The notes under the pieces are model-generated. The model saw only the letters and a list, made by a program, of their open reading frames with translations, searched no databases and had not been told where the DNA came from. 64,000 nt of DNA from Pseudodesulfovibrio pelocollis (GTDB lineage Bacteria; Desulfobacterota; Desulfovibrionia; Desulfovibrionales; Desulfovibrionaceae): the NCBI RefSeq assembly GCF_030282845.1, contig NZ_JASTWE010000004.1, forward strand, positions 45,931-109,930, read 5' to 3'. The position numbers were made by a program, and so were the translations under genes. Below are positions 28,121 to 36,793 of the stretch, in pieces. Position 1 is the stretch's first letter. Each line of letters begins with the position of its first letter.

Positions 28121-28166
28121 ACACACGGCCGACAGGGAAATATCCCTGTCGGCCGTGTGTTTTTCT
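28121..28166. terminator. Terminator after the cysteine HesB gene
   Basis: An 18-bp stem, left arm 28121-28138 and right arm 28143-28160, with loop AATA and TTTTCTT after it. The core is GGCCGACAGGGA. It may also work for the convergent CoA-ligase gene. Confidence 0.92.
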
Positions 28167-28273
28167 TGCCTTCAACTGACCATCGAGATTTCGCAGGGCG
28201 ATCAAATCAAAAGGGGCGGTGCTCCTGGCACCGCCCCATCCGATGAGGACCGCAATCCCGGAACAAGCCGGGT

Positions 28274-29512
28274 TCAACCGAAAGTCCTTTCGTCCACCAG
28301 CCTCGGCGCGTCTGCCGGAATCGTACCCGGCGCGACCAACTCGACCTGGGGCTTCAGCTTCATGATGGCCTGGAAATCCGCGGCAAAGGCCGCCATATCG
28401 ATTTCCACCGCTGCTTCCAGTAGCACGACAAGGGCGTCTCGTCCACCCGGATTCTTCACCCTGATCTGCCACGCGCACACATCCGGGTACCGGGCGCAGA
28501 CCGCCCCGGCCTGATTCGGATAGATGAACTGCCCCTTGACCTTGGCCGTGTCGTCGGCCCTCCCCTTCCAGCCCGTCAGCTTGCGCGCCGTGCGGCCGCA
28601 CGCACACTCGGAAAGGTCGATGGACGACAAATCGCCCGTGGCCAGCCGCACCAGCGGATAGTCCGTGAAGAACGGCGTGACCACCACCTCGCCCACCTCG
28701 CCCTCACCCACGGGCTCGCCCGTGACCGGGTCGCATATCTCCACATGCCGGGAGTTGGACAGGTGCATGCCGCCAAGCTCCATGCACTCGTAAGCGATGC
28801 AGCCCACATCCGCCGTGCCATACCCCTGGCGCACCGTGATGCCGAACATATCCTCCACCTCGCGGCGCAGGGTCTCGGGCAGCGGCTCGGCCGCCACATA
28901 CGCCTTCTTGAGCCGGAAATCCCGCCCCAGGTCATAGCCCATGGCCATCGCCTTGTCGCCGATGACCTTGAGATAGCTGGCCATGCCCACAAAGGCGGTC
29001 ACCGGCAGCCGGGTCATGAACTCGATCTGCTTCTCGGTATTGCCCGGCCCGGCCGGAATCACCCCGCACCCGATGGCCCGCAGCGGCTGCTCCAGCATCA
29101 GCCCGGCAGGGGTCATGTGATAGGAAAAGGTCATCTGCGCCAGATCGCCAGGCCGGAACCCGGCCGCAAAAAACCCCTCGGCCCACGCCCAGTAGTCCGG
29201 GTCCGTACCCTCGGGATCGAAGATCGGCCCCGGCGACTGATAGATGCGCCCCAGCTGCCCCGGCTCGCAACCCAGAAACCACTCCAGCCCATGCTCGGCC
29301 TGCAACCCGATGATCTCACGCTTCCTGAGCACCGGAATCCGGGCGAAATCATCAAAGTCCTTGAAATCCTTGGCGCACGCCCCAAGACGCTCCAGCCGCG
29401 CCCGGAACTCGCCCGACGACCGCTCGGCCTCAAGCAGCACCTCGCGCACCGCCTTCCACTTGCGCTTCATCCGCTTCTCGCGCGGTTCGGTCTCATACTC
29501 GTGGTAATACAT
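28274..29512 (-). CDS. Phenylacetate-CoA ligase family protein
   Basis: A 412-residue AMP-forming ligase of the PaaK type, which lacks the long N-terminal part of FadD enzymes. Visible segments are QSPGPIFDPEG, RQGYGTADVGC for adenylate binding, PLVRLATGDLSS, the hinge GRADDTAKVKGQFIYP, and a C-terminal ACT-like cap. It should activate an aryl or aryl-acyl acid to its CoA ester. It is the last gene of the liv cluster, so its substrate may come from amino acids brought in by the transporter (for example arylacetates from aromatic amino acids). The SD GGAGG before ATG 29512 belongs to a repeated hairpin element. Confidence 0.82.
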   Translation of the reverse strand: MYYHEYETEPREKRMKRKWKAVREVLLEAERSSGEFRARLERLGACAKDFKDFDDFARIPVLRKREIIGLQAEHGLEWFLGCEPGQLGRIYQSPGPIFDPEGTDPDYWAWAEGFFAAGFRPGDLAQMTFSYHMTPAGLMLEQPLRAIGCGVIPAGPGNTEKQIEFMTRLPVTAFVGMASYLKVIGDKAMAMGYDLGRDFRLKKAYVAAEPLPETLRREVEDMFGITVRQGYGTADVGCIAYECMELGGMHLSNSRHVEICDPVTGEPVGEGEVGEVVVTPFFTDYPLVRLATGDLSSIDLSECACGRTARKLTGWKGRADDTAKVKGQFIYPNQAGAVCARYPDVCAWQIRVKNPGGRDALVVLLEAAVEIDMAAFAADFQAIMKLKPQVELVAPGTIPADAPRLVDERTFG

Positions 29513-29517
29513 TGAAG

Positions 29518-29561
29518 TTTGCCTCCGGCGGCCAGAGAACCTTTTGGAAAAGGTTCTCTGG
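29518..29561. repeat. Hairpin repeat with built-in Shine-Dalgarno (copy 1)
   Basis: TTTGCCTCCGGCGG followed by CCAGAGAACCTTTT-GG-AAAAGGTTCTCTGG, a perfect 14-bp inverted repeat. Read on the minus strand the end supplies GCCGGAGGCAAA just before the PaaK start. The same layout occurs at 30581-30625 in front of livF. A second short hairpin (CTCCGCC-tgc-GGCGGAG) lies at 29583-29599. Confidence 0.75.
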
Positions 29562-29759
29562 ACTCTCCAAAACTTTTTGTCGCTCCGCCTGCGGCGGAGA
29601 GGGCGTAGATCCTCAGCAGTCACTATCAGCTTACGACAACTCCGGAAAAAGCTCTACCACGACCGACTCTTTTTCATCCATGCACAAAACGTCCTTTTCC
29701 CCTGCCCCACCCCACAAAACGTTTAGGGGAAAGGAGGGGTTGGGGGTCCGGGGGAGGCA

Positions 29760-30575
29760 TCACCCGAGCCAACGTTTCCTGCGGCGGTAGTGTTTGACAT
29801 CGCGGTAGCTGCGTCGGTCTCCGGCGTGGCCCATGCCGAGGTAGAATTCCTGGACGTCCGGGTTGTTGAGGAGTTCCGAGGCGTTGCCGTCCATGACCAC
29901 CCGGCCGTTTTCCATGATGTAGCCGCGCGTGGCCACGGAGAGGGCGGCCCGGGCGTTTTGCTCCACCAGCAGGACGCTCACGCCTTCCTCGGCGTTGATG
30001 CGTTTGATGATGTCGAAGATTTCCTCCACCAGCAGCGGGGCGAGGCCCAGTGACGGCTCGTCGAGCAGGAGCAGTTGCGGCCGGGCCATGATGGCGCGGC
30101 CGATGGCGCACATCTGCTGCTCGCCGCCGGACATGTAGCCCGCCAGTTGTCTGCGCCGTTCCTTGAGCCTGGGGAAATAGGCGTAGACCTTTTCCAGGCC
30201 CCCGGGGATTTCGGAGCGCGGCCGGGTGAAGGCACCGCAGCGCAGGTTCTCCTCCACGGTCAGGTCCTCGAAGATGCGGCGGCCCTCCATGACCTGGAAG
30301 ATGCCCTTGCGCACGATCTTTTCGGGGATCAGGTGCTGGATGGGCTCGTCCTGGTAGATGACCGAGCCGTCCGTGACCTCGCCATGCTCGCTCTCAAGCA
30401 GGCCCGAGATGGCCTTGAGGGTGGTGGACTTGCCCGCGCCGTTTGCCCCGAGCAGGGCCGTGATCTCGCCGCGCGGACAGGCCAGGGAGAGCCCCTTGAG
30501 CACCAGCACCACGTCGTTGTAGACCACTTCGAGGTTCTCGACCTTCAATATCTCGTTCACTGTGCCTCCGGCCAT
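29760..30575 (-). CDS. livF: Branched-chain amino acid ABC transporter ATPase LivF
   Basis: A 271-residue ABC ATPase. Walker A is LGANGAGKSTT, the Q-loop region is QVMEGRRIF, the signature YMSGGEQQM, and Walker B LLLLDEPSLGLAP with the switch His further on. LivF-type proteins have a short core and open with LKVENLEVVY. About 35 residues extend the normal C-terminus (DVQEFYLGMGHAG onward). ATG 30575 has GGAGG from the hairpin repeat upstream; GTG 30560 is an alternative. It couples ATP hydrolysis to import through LivHM. Confidence 0.93.
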   Translation of the reverse strand: MAGGTVNEILKVENLEVVYNDVVLVLKGLSLACPRGEITALLGANGAGKSTTLKAISGLLESEHGEVTDGSVIYQDEPIQHLIPEKIVRKGIFQVMEGRRIFEDLTVEENLRCGAFTRPRSEIPGGLEKVYAYFPRLKERRRQLAGYMSGGEQQMCAIGRAIMARPQLLLLDEPSLGLAPLLVEEIFDIIKRINAEEGVSVLLVEQNARAALSVATRGYIMENGRVVMDGNASELLNNPDVQEFYLGMGHAGDRRSYRDVKHYRRRKRWLG

Positions 30576-30580
30576 TGGAT

Positions 30581-30625
30581 TTGCCTCCGGCGACCGGGGG
30601 GAAACTTTTCCAAAAGTTTCCCCCC
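30581..30625. repeat. Hairpin repeat with built-in Shine-Dalgarno (copy 2)
   Basis: TTGCCTCCGGCGACC followed by GGGGGGAAACTTTT-CC-AAAAGTTTCCCCCC, a perfect 14-bp inverted repeat between livK and livF. On the minus strand it gives the hairpin first, then GCCGGAGGCAA and ATG of livF. Layout as in copy 1 (29518-29561), but the stem sequence differs. Confidence 0.75.
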
Positions 30626-30641
30626 GGATTTCCATTCAACC

Positions 30642-31886
30642 TTAATGCCCCAGCCAGTCAGCGCGGCGGTCGAGGATTTCCTCGGCCACGAAGGTGAGCT
30701 GGCCGTCCTTGATGGTGTAGAGGAGCACGGCCATGTTGGGGCGGTGGTCATCCGGGAAGTAGGAGATGAACGGCGCCAGGCCCATGGGGTCGTAGTCGCG
30801 CAGGGTTTCGGCGGCGTCCTTGATGGTCTCGCCGGTGACCGGGCCATTGGCTGCGGCGCGCTTCATGGCCTCGGCCATGGTCAGGATGGAGACGAAGCCC
30901 CGGACGTAGTGGGTCATCTGCGGCTTGCCGCCGGTGATCTGCTCGATGATCTTCATGCCCGGCACATCCTTGCCGTAAACGGCGGCGGCCTGGTTGGAGA
31001 AGGAGCCGTCGGCGTCCGCCCCGGCCAGGGCCGGAAGGGTTTCGTCCGTGCCCCAGATGTTGGTGAAGAACACGCTGTTCATGCCGATGTTCTTGGCGGA
31101 TTTGAGGATGACCGAGGTGGACGGCGTGGTTCCGCCGACCCAGCAGAAGTCCGGGGCCTTGTTCTTGAGGGGCAGCAGTTCGGTGGTGGCATCGATGGCG
31201 TTAAGCGCCACGTTGGTCTCGCCCACGATCTCGTAGCCGAGTTCTGCGGCGTAGGCCTTGCCAGCCGAGATGGGAGCCACGCCGTAAGGGTGGTCGGGAT
31301 AGATGAAGGCCACCTTGGGGGCGCGCTCCTCGGTCCACTGGGAGCGGAAGTACTTGAGGGCGGCGCGCAACTGGGTCGAGTAATCGGCGGAGGTGAAGAA
31401 GTTGTAGGGGGCGGTCCTCGGATCGGTCAGGTGGGCCGAGCAGGAGCCCGAGAAGTTGGGGATCATGTCCTTGGCCAGGGTGCGGACCAGGGCCTCGGTC
31501 ACTGCCGAACCGAATCCCTGGATGCAGACCACCTTGTCGGTGTTGACCATCTTCTTGTAGAGCGAGAGGCCTTGCTGGACGTTGTAGGCGGTGTCCTGGA
31601 GGTCAAAGGCGATGGGCCGCCCGTTGATGCCGCCGTTGTCGTTGATGTACTTGACGGCACCCCTGAGGCCATCGGCATAGGGCACGCCCACGGACGAGGT
31701 GGGGCCGGAGAGGTCGATGAGCCCGCCCACCTTGATTGGCGTGGTGTCGGGGGAGGTGTCGGCCGTGGCCTGGGGGCCGGTGGTTTCGGTTTGCGCCGGT
31801 TTGTCGCCTTCGCCTCCGCAGCCCATGAGCATCAGCCCGGCGAGGAGCGTGGTGCATGCTGCGGTTATGATTGTGCTTACCCTCAT
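30642..31886 (-). CDS. livK: Branched-chain amino acid ABC transporter substrate-binding lipoprotein
   Basis: A 414-residue periplasmic binding protein with a lipoprotein signal (LLAGLMLMGCGG, lipobox MGC at about 23). The type I binding fold starts IKVGGLIDLSGPTSSVG, as in LivK/Leu-Ile-Val-binding proteins, and continues with YINDNGGINGRPI and VAFIYPDHPYGV. The ligand could be a branched-chain or aromatic amino acid or a carboxylate. ATG 31886 has AGGAG spaced 8 nt upstream. It lies between livM and livF in the order livG-fadD-livH-livM-livK-livF. Confidence 0.92.
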   Translation of the reverse strand: MRVSTIITAACTTLLAGLMLMGCGGEGDKPAQTETTGPQATADTSPDTTPIKVGGLIDLSGPTSSVGVPYADGLRGAVKYINDNGGINGRPIAFDLQDTAYNVQQGLSLYKKMVNTDKVVCIQGFGSAVTEALVRTLAKDMIPNFSGSCSAHLTDPRTAPYNFFTSADYSTQLRAALKYFRSQWTEERAPKVAFIYPDHPYGVAPISAGKAYAAELGYEIVGETNVALNAIDATTELLPLKNKAPDFCWVGGTTPSTSVILKSAKNIGMNSVFFTNIWGTDETLPALAGADADGSFSNQAAAVYGKDVPGMKIIEQITGGKPQMTHYVRGFVSILTMAEAMKRAAANGPVTGETIKDAAETLRDYDPMGLAPFISYFPDDHRPNMAVLLYTIKDGQLTFVAEEILDRRADWLGH

Positions 31887-31976
31887 GTCGTAAACTCCTA
31901 AGGGATTTGAGGTTTGTCGCGCCGTGCCCCATCCAGGGCCGGTCGCGGACGCTATGTTCACCCGCACGCAGCGGGA

Positions 31977-33023
31977 TTAGTGGGCGAACGGGTAGAGTTT
32001 CCAGTACGCCTTGACCAGCCGCCAGCGGTTGACCAGCCCCTCGGGCTCGAAGATCAGGAACAGGATGAGCACAAGGCCGAAGACGCCCTCGCGCAGGGCC
32101 ACCAAGGATTGGGCAATGCCGGGGAAGACCGCGCTCAGGCTGTTGGCCACCGCGTTGAGGGCCTCGGGCATCAGGACCACGAACACCGCCCCGAAGACCG
32201 AGCCCAGTACGCTCCCCATCCCGCCGATGATGATCATGGCCAGATAGGAGATGGACAACCCGATGTTGAACTGCTCGGCCGAGATGTAGCCGGTGTAGTG
32301 CGCCCACAGGCCGCCGGACACGCCCGCAAGGAACGAGCTGACGCCAAAGGCCACGAGCTTGAACCAGAAGAGGTTGACCCCCACGATCTCGGCCGAGAGG
32401 TAGTAGTCGCGGATGGAGACAAAGGCGCGGCCGTAGCGGGAGCGCATGATGTTGGCGACCATGAGCAGCGCGGCCGCGGCAAAGAAGAGGAGCAGATAGT
32501 ACATCCTGGCCTCGGTGTCGAAGACAAAGCCGAGGATGACGGGCGGGTCGAGGAGCAGGCCGCTGGAGCCGCCGGTGAGGGCCCCGCCGTGCAGGAAGAC
32601 GAATTCGAGGACCAACTGGGCGGCCAAGGTGGCGATGGCCAGGTAGATACCCTTGAGCCGCAGCGAGGGGACGCCAAAGACCATGCCGACCATGGCCGTG
32701 ATCAGCCCGGCCGTGAGGATGGCCAGGGGAAAGGGCACGCCGTTGAGGGTGCACTGCCCTGCGGCATAGGCCCCGACGCCGATGAAGGCGCCGTGGCCCA
32801 GCGATATCTGGCCGCACACGCCGGTGAGCAGGTTGAGGGCCACCGCGCCGATGACCGCGATGAACACGAGGTTCATGACCGAGGTCTCGTGAATGTTCAG
32901 GGCCAGGGGGGCCGCCAGCAGGGCGAGCATGAACAGGCCCACCATGAGCTTCTGGAACCCGCTCTGGAATATCTGGGCCTCGCCGCGATAGGAGGTGAAG
33001 AAGAGTCCGCATTTGCCCTGCAT
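31977..33023 (-). CDS. livM: Branched-chain amino acid ABC permease LivM
   Basis: A 348-residue integral membrane protein with about nine hydrophobic segments. The family signature is LLTGVCGQISLGHGAFIGVGAYAAG (given here in part: GQISLGHGAFIGVGAY), then SLRLKGIYLAIATLA and the EAA-like loop IRDYYLSAEIVGV. It pairs with LivH to form the channel. The start ATG 33023 lies 2 bp after the livH stop, and the Pro-Glu-Gly C-terminus (FEPEGLVNRW) is typical. Confidence 0.94.
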   Translation of the reverse strand: MQGKCGLFFTSYRGEAQIFQSGFQKLMVGLFMLALLAAPLALNIHETSVMNLVFIAVIGAVALNLLTGVCGQISLGHGAFIGVGAYAAGQCTLNGVPFPLAILTAGLITAMVGMVFGVPSLRLKGIYLAIATLAAQLVLEFVFLHGGALTGGSSGLLLDPPVILGFVFDTEARMYYLLLFFAAAALLMVANIMRSRYGRAFVSIRDYYLSAEIVGVNLFWFKLVAFGVSSFLAGVSGGLWAHYTGYISAEQFNIGLSISYLAMIIIGGMGSVLGSVFGAVFVVLMPEALNAVANSLSAVFPGIAQSLVALREGVFGLVLILFLIFEPEGLVNRWRLVKAYWKLYPFAH

Positions 33024-33025
33024 GG

Positions 33026-33913
33026 CTAGACCCTCTCTATTTCCTTGGTTCCGAACAGGCCGTAGGGCTTGATCATCAGGATGACCACCAGGATGATGAA
33101 GGCCGCCACCTCGCGGAAGCCGCCAAGGCCGAAGAACTGGCGGGCCACGCCATCGCAGAGGTTTTCGAGCACGCCGATGATCAGGCCGCCCAGGGCCGCA
33201 CCAAGCAGCGAGTCGAGCCCGCCGAGGATGACCGCCGGGAAGACCTTGAGGCCGAGGTGGCCGAGGTGGGAGTTGATGCCGTTGATGTTGCCCAGGATCA
33301 CGCCGCCCACGGCCGAGACCACGCAGGCGATGCACCAGCTCATGGCGAAGATGTTCTTGATGCCGATGCCCATGGACTGGGCGGCCTGCTGGTCAAAGGC
33401 CGTGGCCCGCATGGCAATGCCGGTGCGCGAATACTTGAAGAAGGCGGAGAACACGGCAAAGAGCACGGCCGACAGGGCGAATGCGGCCAGATAGACCGGG
33501 GCCACGGGCAGCCCGGCGATGACCACCGGCTCGGTGGGCAGCACCGGCGGATAGACGCGGATCTGGGTGCCCCAGAAGAGTTGCACCAGCGACTTGAGCA
33601 CCGAGCTCATGCCCACGGTGACCATGATCACCGAGATGTGCTCCTCGCCGATGAGGGGGCGCAGCACCACGCGCTCGATGGCCAGCCCGAGCAGCACCGA
33701 GAAGACCAGGGTAAGCAGGAACGCCCACAGAAACGGGATGCTGAACTGGACCGTGAGGGCGAAGCAGATGTACGCCCCGGCCATGACCAGCTCGCCCTGG
33801 GCGAAGTTGACCACCTTGGTGGCCTTGTAGATGACCACGAACCCCAGCGCCACCAGCGAGTAGATGCCGCCGACCACGAGTCCGTTGATGACCAGTTGCA
33901 GATAGTATTCCAC
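33026..33913 (-). CDS. livH: Branched-chain amino acid ABC permease LivH
   Basis: A 295-residue permease with about eight membrane segments. It begins MEYYLQLVINGLVVGGIYSL, followed by FVVIYKATKVVNFAQGELVMAGAY (shown in part: VVNFAQGELVM), both standard LivH. The EAA loop reads MRATAFDQQAAQSMGI. The start is GTG 33913, overlapping nothing but directly abutting the CoA-synthetase stop, with GGAGG upstream. Confidence 0.94.
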   Translation of the reverse strand: MEYYLQLVINGLVVGGIYSLVALGFVVIYKATKVVNFAQGELVMAGAYICFALTVQFSIPFLWAFLLTLVFSVLLGLAIERVVLRPLIGEEHISVIMVTVGMSSVLKSLVQLFWGTQIRVYPPVLPTEPVVIAGLPVAPVYLAAFALSAVLFAVFSAFFKYSRTGIAMRATAFDQQAAQSMGIGIKNIFAMSWCIACVVSAVGGVILGNINGINSHLGHLGLKVFPAVILGGLDSLLGAALGGLIIGVLENLCDGVARQFFGLGGFREVAAFIILVVILMIKPYGLFGTKEIERV

Positions 33914-35824
33914 TTACGCCTCCATGTCCTCGATGCGGATGGTGCCGCACATTTCGCGCACCCGGCCGTCCTGATAGGTTATCTCTGTTTGCAGGTTCAG
34001 GGCGCAGGTGTCGGTGTAGAGCGCCTCGATGAGCTGCCCGTAGCGCTCGCCGATGGTGGACCGGCGCACCTTGCGGGTGCGGGTCAGTTCGCCGTCGTCC
34101 GCGTCCAGTTCCTTGTAGAGCAGGCAGAAGCGGCGGAGGCGCGTCTCCGGGGGCAGCATCTCGTTGGTCCGGGCCACCTCCTCGCGGATCAGGGTATAGA
34201 CCTCGTCCTTGGCAGCGAGGTCCTGATAGGTGGTGTAGGTGATCATCCGGCCCTCGGCCCAGTGGCCGACGATGTCCATGTCGATGCACAGGATGGCGGT
34301 GATGAAGTCGCGCCCGTTGCCCAGCACCACGGCCTCGCGCAGGTAGGGCGAGAACTTGACCTTGTTCTCCAGGAACTGGGGGGAGAAGCGCGTGCCGTCG
34401 TTGAGGAGCATGACGTCCTTGAGCCGGTCGATGACCACCAGCCGCCCGGCGTCGTCGAAGTATCCGGCGTCGCCGGAAAGCAGCCAGCCGTCGCGCACGG
34501 TCTCGCGGGTGGCCTCCTCGTTGCGGTAGTAACCGATGAACACCGCAGGACTGCGCGAGATGATCTCGCCGGTCTCGGTAATACGCACCTCGGTCTCGGG
34601 GATGGGCGCGCCCACGGAGGTGAAGTCCACCTGCCCGTCCTGGTGGATGCAGGAGATGCCCGCGATCTCGGTCTGGCCGTAGATCTGCTTGAGCTTGACG
34701 CCCAGGGCGTGGAAGAAGCGGAAGGTATCCGGCCCCAATGCGGCCCCGCCCGTGGTGGCGCTGCGCATGCGCGAGAATCCCAGCCGGTCGCGCAGGGCGC
34801 GGAACAGCCCCTGGTCGGCGATGAAATACTTGAGCTTGAGCCACGGGCCGGGCTCGCGCCCCTCGAACAGGGCATCGGCGTACTCGTAGCCGATGGGCAG
34901 AAGCCGGTTGTAGAGCCAGCGCTTCAGCGGCGTGGTCTCCATGATGTCGCCGCGCACCTTGGCCGCCACGGACTCCCACACGCGCGGCGGAGAGAAGACA
35001 AGATGCGGCCCGATCTCGCGCGAGTCGGCCCGGGCCGTGTCCGGCTCCTCTGGGAAGTTGACGCAGAAGCCGAACATCAGCGCCGAGGCCACGGCCATCA
35101 TCTGCTCGCCCATCCAGGCCAGGGGCAGGAAGGAGACGAACTCGTCCGTGGGGTGCTTGGGGTCCACCCGGCCGAGGTTGTGGGCCATGGAGAGCAGGTT
35201 GGCGTGGGAGAGCATGGCCAGCTTGGGCCGCCCGGTGGTGCCCGAGGTGGTGGCGATGAGGGCGGGGTCCGTGTCGCGGGTGGCCTTGCTCCAGAGGGTG
35301 TAGCGCTCCTCGGTGTCCTTGTGCTTCTCGCGCCCCAGGCGGCGCACGGCCTCAAAATCGATCAGTCCGGGGACCGTCTCTTCGTAGGCGGCCAGGCCTC
35401 GGGTGTCGTGGTACACGATGTGCTCAAGGCGGGGCAGGTTGTGGCGGAAGGAGAGGATCTTGTCCACCTGCTCCTGGTCCTCGGCCACCACGAGGCGGCA
35501 CTCGGTCAGGGCAAAGACGTACTCGATCTCGTCGGCCGGGGAATCCTGATACAGCCCCAGCGCCATGCCGCCCAGTCCCTGGATGGCCAGCTCGGCCCAT
35601 ATCCACTCGGGCCGGTTGTCGCCGATGAGGATGACGATGTCGTCCCGGCCAAGGCCCAGGGCGTCGAGCCCGCAGGCGAACTCCGCGGTGATGCGCAGAT
35701 TCTCGCGCCAGGAGACGGCCTGCCAGACGCCCCATTCCTTTTCGCGCAGGGCGGGCCTGTCCGGGCGCTCCCCGGCCTGACGCACCAGCAGCCTGGGCAG
35801 CGTGGTCTTGTATGGCTTTGTCAT
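33914..35824 (-). CDS. AMP-forming long-chain acyl-CoA synthetase-like protein
   Basis: A 636-residue ligase of the long-chain (ACSL/FadD15-like) branch. It has the P-loop-like motif TTSGTTGRPKLA, YGQTEIAGI, LLSGDAGYFDDAGRL with the ribose-binding Asp, and the hinge DRLKDVMLLNDGTRFSP. It makes acyl-AMP then acyl-CoA. Its length and the cytoplasmic N-terminus fit the family. Being inside a liv operon, its substrate may be a short or branched acid rather than a true fatty acid; this is inference. The start is ATG 35824. Confidence 0.88.
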   Translation of the reverse strand: MTKPYKTTLPRLLVRQAGERPDRPALREKEWGVWQAVSWRENLRITAEFACGLDALGLGRDDIVILIGDNRPEWIWAELAIQGLGGMALGLYQDSPADEIEYVFALTECRLVVAEDQEQVDKILSFRHNLPRLEHIVYHDTRGLAAYEETVPGLIDFEAVRRLGREKHKDTEERYTLWSKATRDTDPALIATTSGTTGRPKLAMLSHANLLSMAHNLGRVDPKHPTDEFVSFLPLAWMGEQMMAVASALMFGFCVNFPEEPDTARADSREIGPHLVFSPPRVWESVAAKVRGDIMETTPLKRWLYNRLLPIGYEYADALFEGREPGPWLKLKYFIADQGLFRALRDRLGFSRMRSATTGGAALGPDTFRFFHALGVKLKQIYGQTEIAGISCIHQDGQVDFTSVGAPIPETEVRITETGEIISRSPAVFIGYYRNEEATRETVRDGWLLSGDAGYFDDAGRLVVIDRLKDVMLLNDGTRFSPQFLENKVKFSPYLREAVVLGNGRDFITAILCIDMDIVGHWAEGRMITYTTYQDLAAKDEVYTLIREEVARTNEMLPPETRLRRFCLLYKELDADDGELTRTRKVRRSTIGERYGQLIEALYTDTCALNLQTEITYQDGRVREMCGTIRIEDMEA

Positions 35825-35881
35825 GAACTATCCGTGTATGATTGAGTCTTGGCCCCCGAGAGGGGGGACCGGCCTTCCCGT

Positions 35882-36679
35882 CTATCTCCCGCTGAAGGTC
35901 GCCTGCTCGGTCCCCAGGTAGGCGGCGATCACGTTCTTGTCGGCCTGCACCTCGTCCGGCGTTCCCTCGGCCAGCTTGCTCCCGAAGTCGAGGACGATCA
36001 CCTTGTCGGAGATGTCCATGACCACGCCCATGTCGTGTTCCACGAGCAGGACAGTGGCACCCCACTCCTCGGCGATGTCGAGGATGTACCGGGCCATGTC
36101 CTCGGTCTCTTCGAGGTTCATGCCGGCCATGGGTTCGTCGAGCAATATGAGCTTGGGTTCGGCGGCGAGGGCGCGCCCGAGTTCCACCCGTTTCTGCACC
36201 CCGTAGGGAAGGCGTCCCGCGTGCTGGTGCCGGTAGGGGGAGAGATTGAGAAAGTCGATCACGTCCTCGACGCGGCGGCGGTGCCTGTCCTCCTGCCTCG
36301 CGGCGCGGCCCCAGTAGACGATGGAGGCGAGCAGCCCGTACTCCATCCGGCTGTGGCGGCCGACCATGAGGTTGTCCAGCACGGAGAGTCCCTTGAACAG
36401 GGCGATGTTCTGGAAGGTGCGGGAGAGTCCCAGCTCGGTGCGCTTGTGCGCGGGCAGGGACAGCAGGTTTTCGCCGTCGAGCGAAATCGTGCACGGGCCG
36501 GAGACGCCCCCGTCGGGGGTGTAGCGGCCGCTGATACAGTTGAGCATGGAGGTTTTCCCGGCACCGTTGGGACCGATCAGGGACGCGATGGTTCCCTGCT
36601 CGACGGTGAAGGAGACTCCCATGAGGGCGGCGATGCCCTTGAAGGTCAGGGTCACGTCGCGAACGTCAAGGTAGGCCAT
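35882..36679 (-). CDS. livG: Branched-chain amino acid ABC transporter ATPase LivG
   Basis: A 265-residue ABC ATPase. Walker A is IGPNGAGKTS; the LivG-type signature region reads LPYGVQKRVELGRALA, where the usual LSGGQ becomes LPYGVQ as is normal for LivG, and Walker B is LILLDEPMAGMN. HD-MGVVMDI supplies the switch His. LivG binds LivHM together with LivF. It is the first gene of the cluster (livG, fadD-like, livH, livM, livK, livF, paaK-like). ATG 36679 has GCAGGA just upstream. Confidence 0.94.
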   Translation of the reverse strand: MAYLDVRDVTLTFKGIAALMGVSFTVEQGTIASLIGPNGAGKTSMLNCISGRYTPDGGVSGPCTISLDGENLLSLPAHKRTELGLSRTFQNIALFKGLSVLDNLMVGRHSRMEYGLLASIVYWGRAARQEDRHRRRVEDVIDFLNLSPYRHQHAGRLPYGVQKRVELGRALAAEPKLILLDEPMAGMNLEETEDMARYILDIAEEWGATVLLVEHDMGVVMDISDKVIVLDFGSKLAEGTPDEVQADKNVIAAYLGTEQATFSGR

Positions 36680-36793
36680 AATCCTGCAATTATGGTATGA
36701 GGCGTACCCGGTGGGCACTACGGTCATGCGGCGGGGCGGCGAATACCGTCTAACTCCGACCAGCCTGCATGGGTGGTGATTGCGGGTAAACCC

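Noticed and set aside
33257..35845. Open frame of 862 codons on the plus strand across livH and the CoA synthetase
   Set aside because: Shadow of two well-supported genes on the minus strand; composition is typical of antisense high-GC frames.
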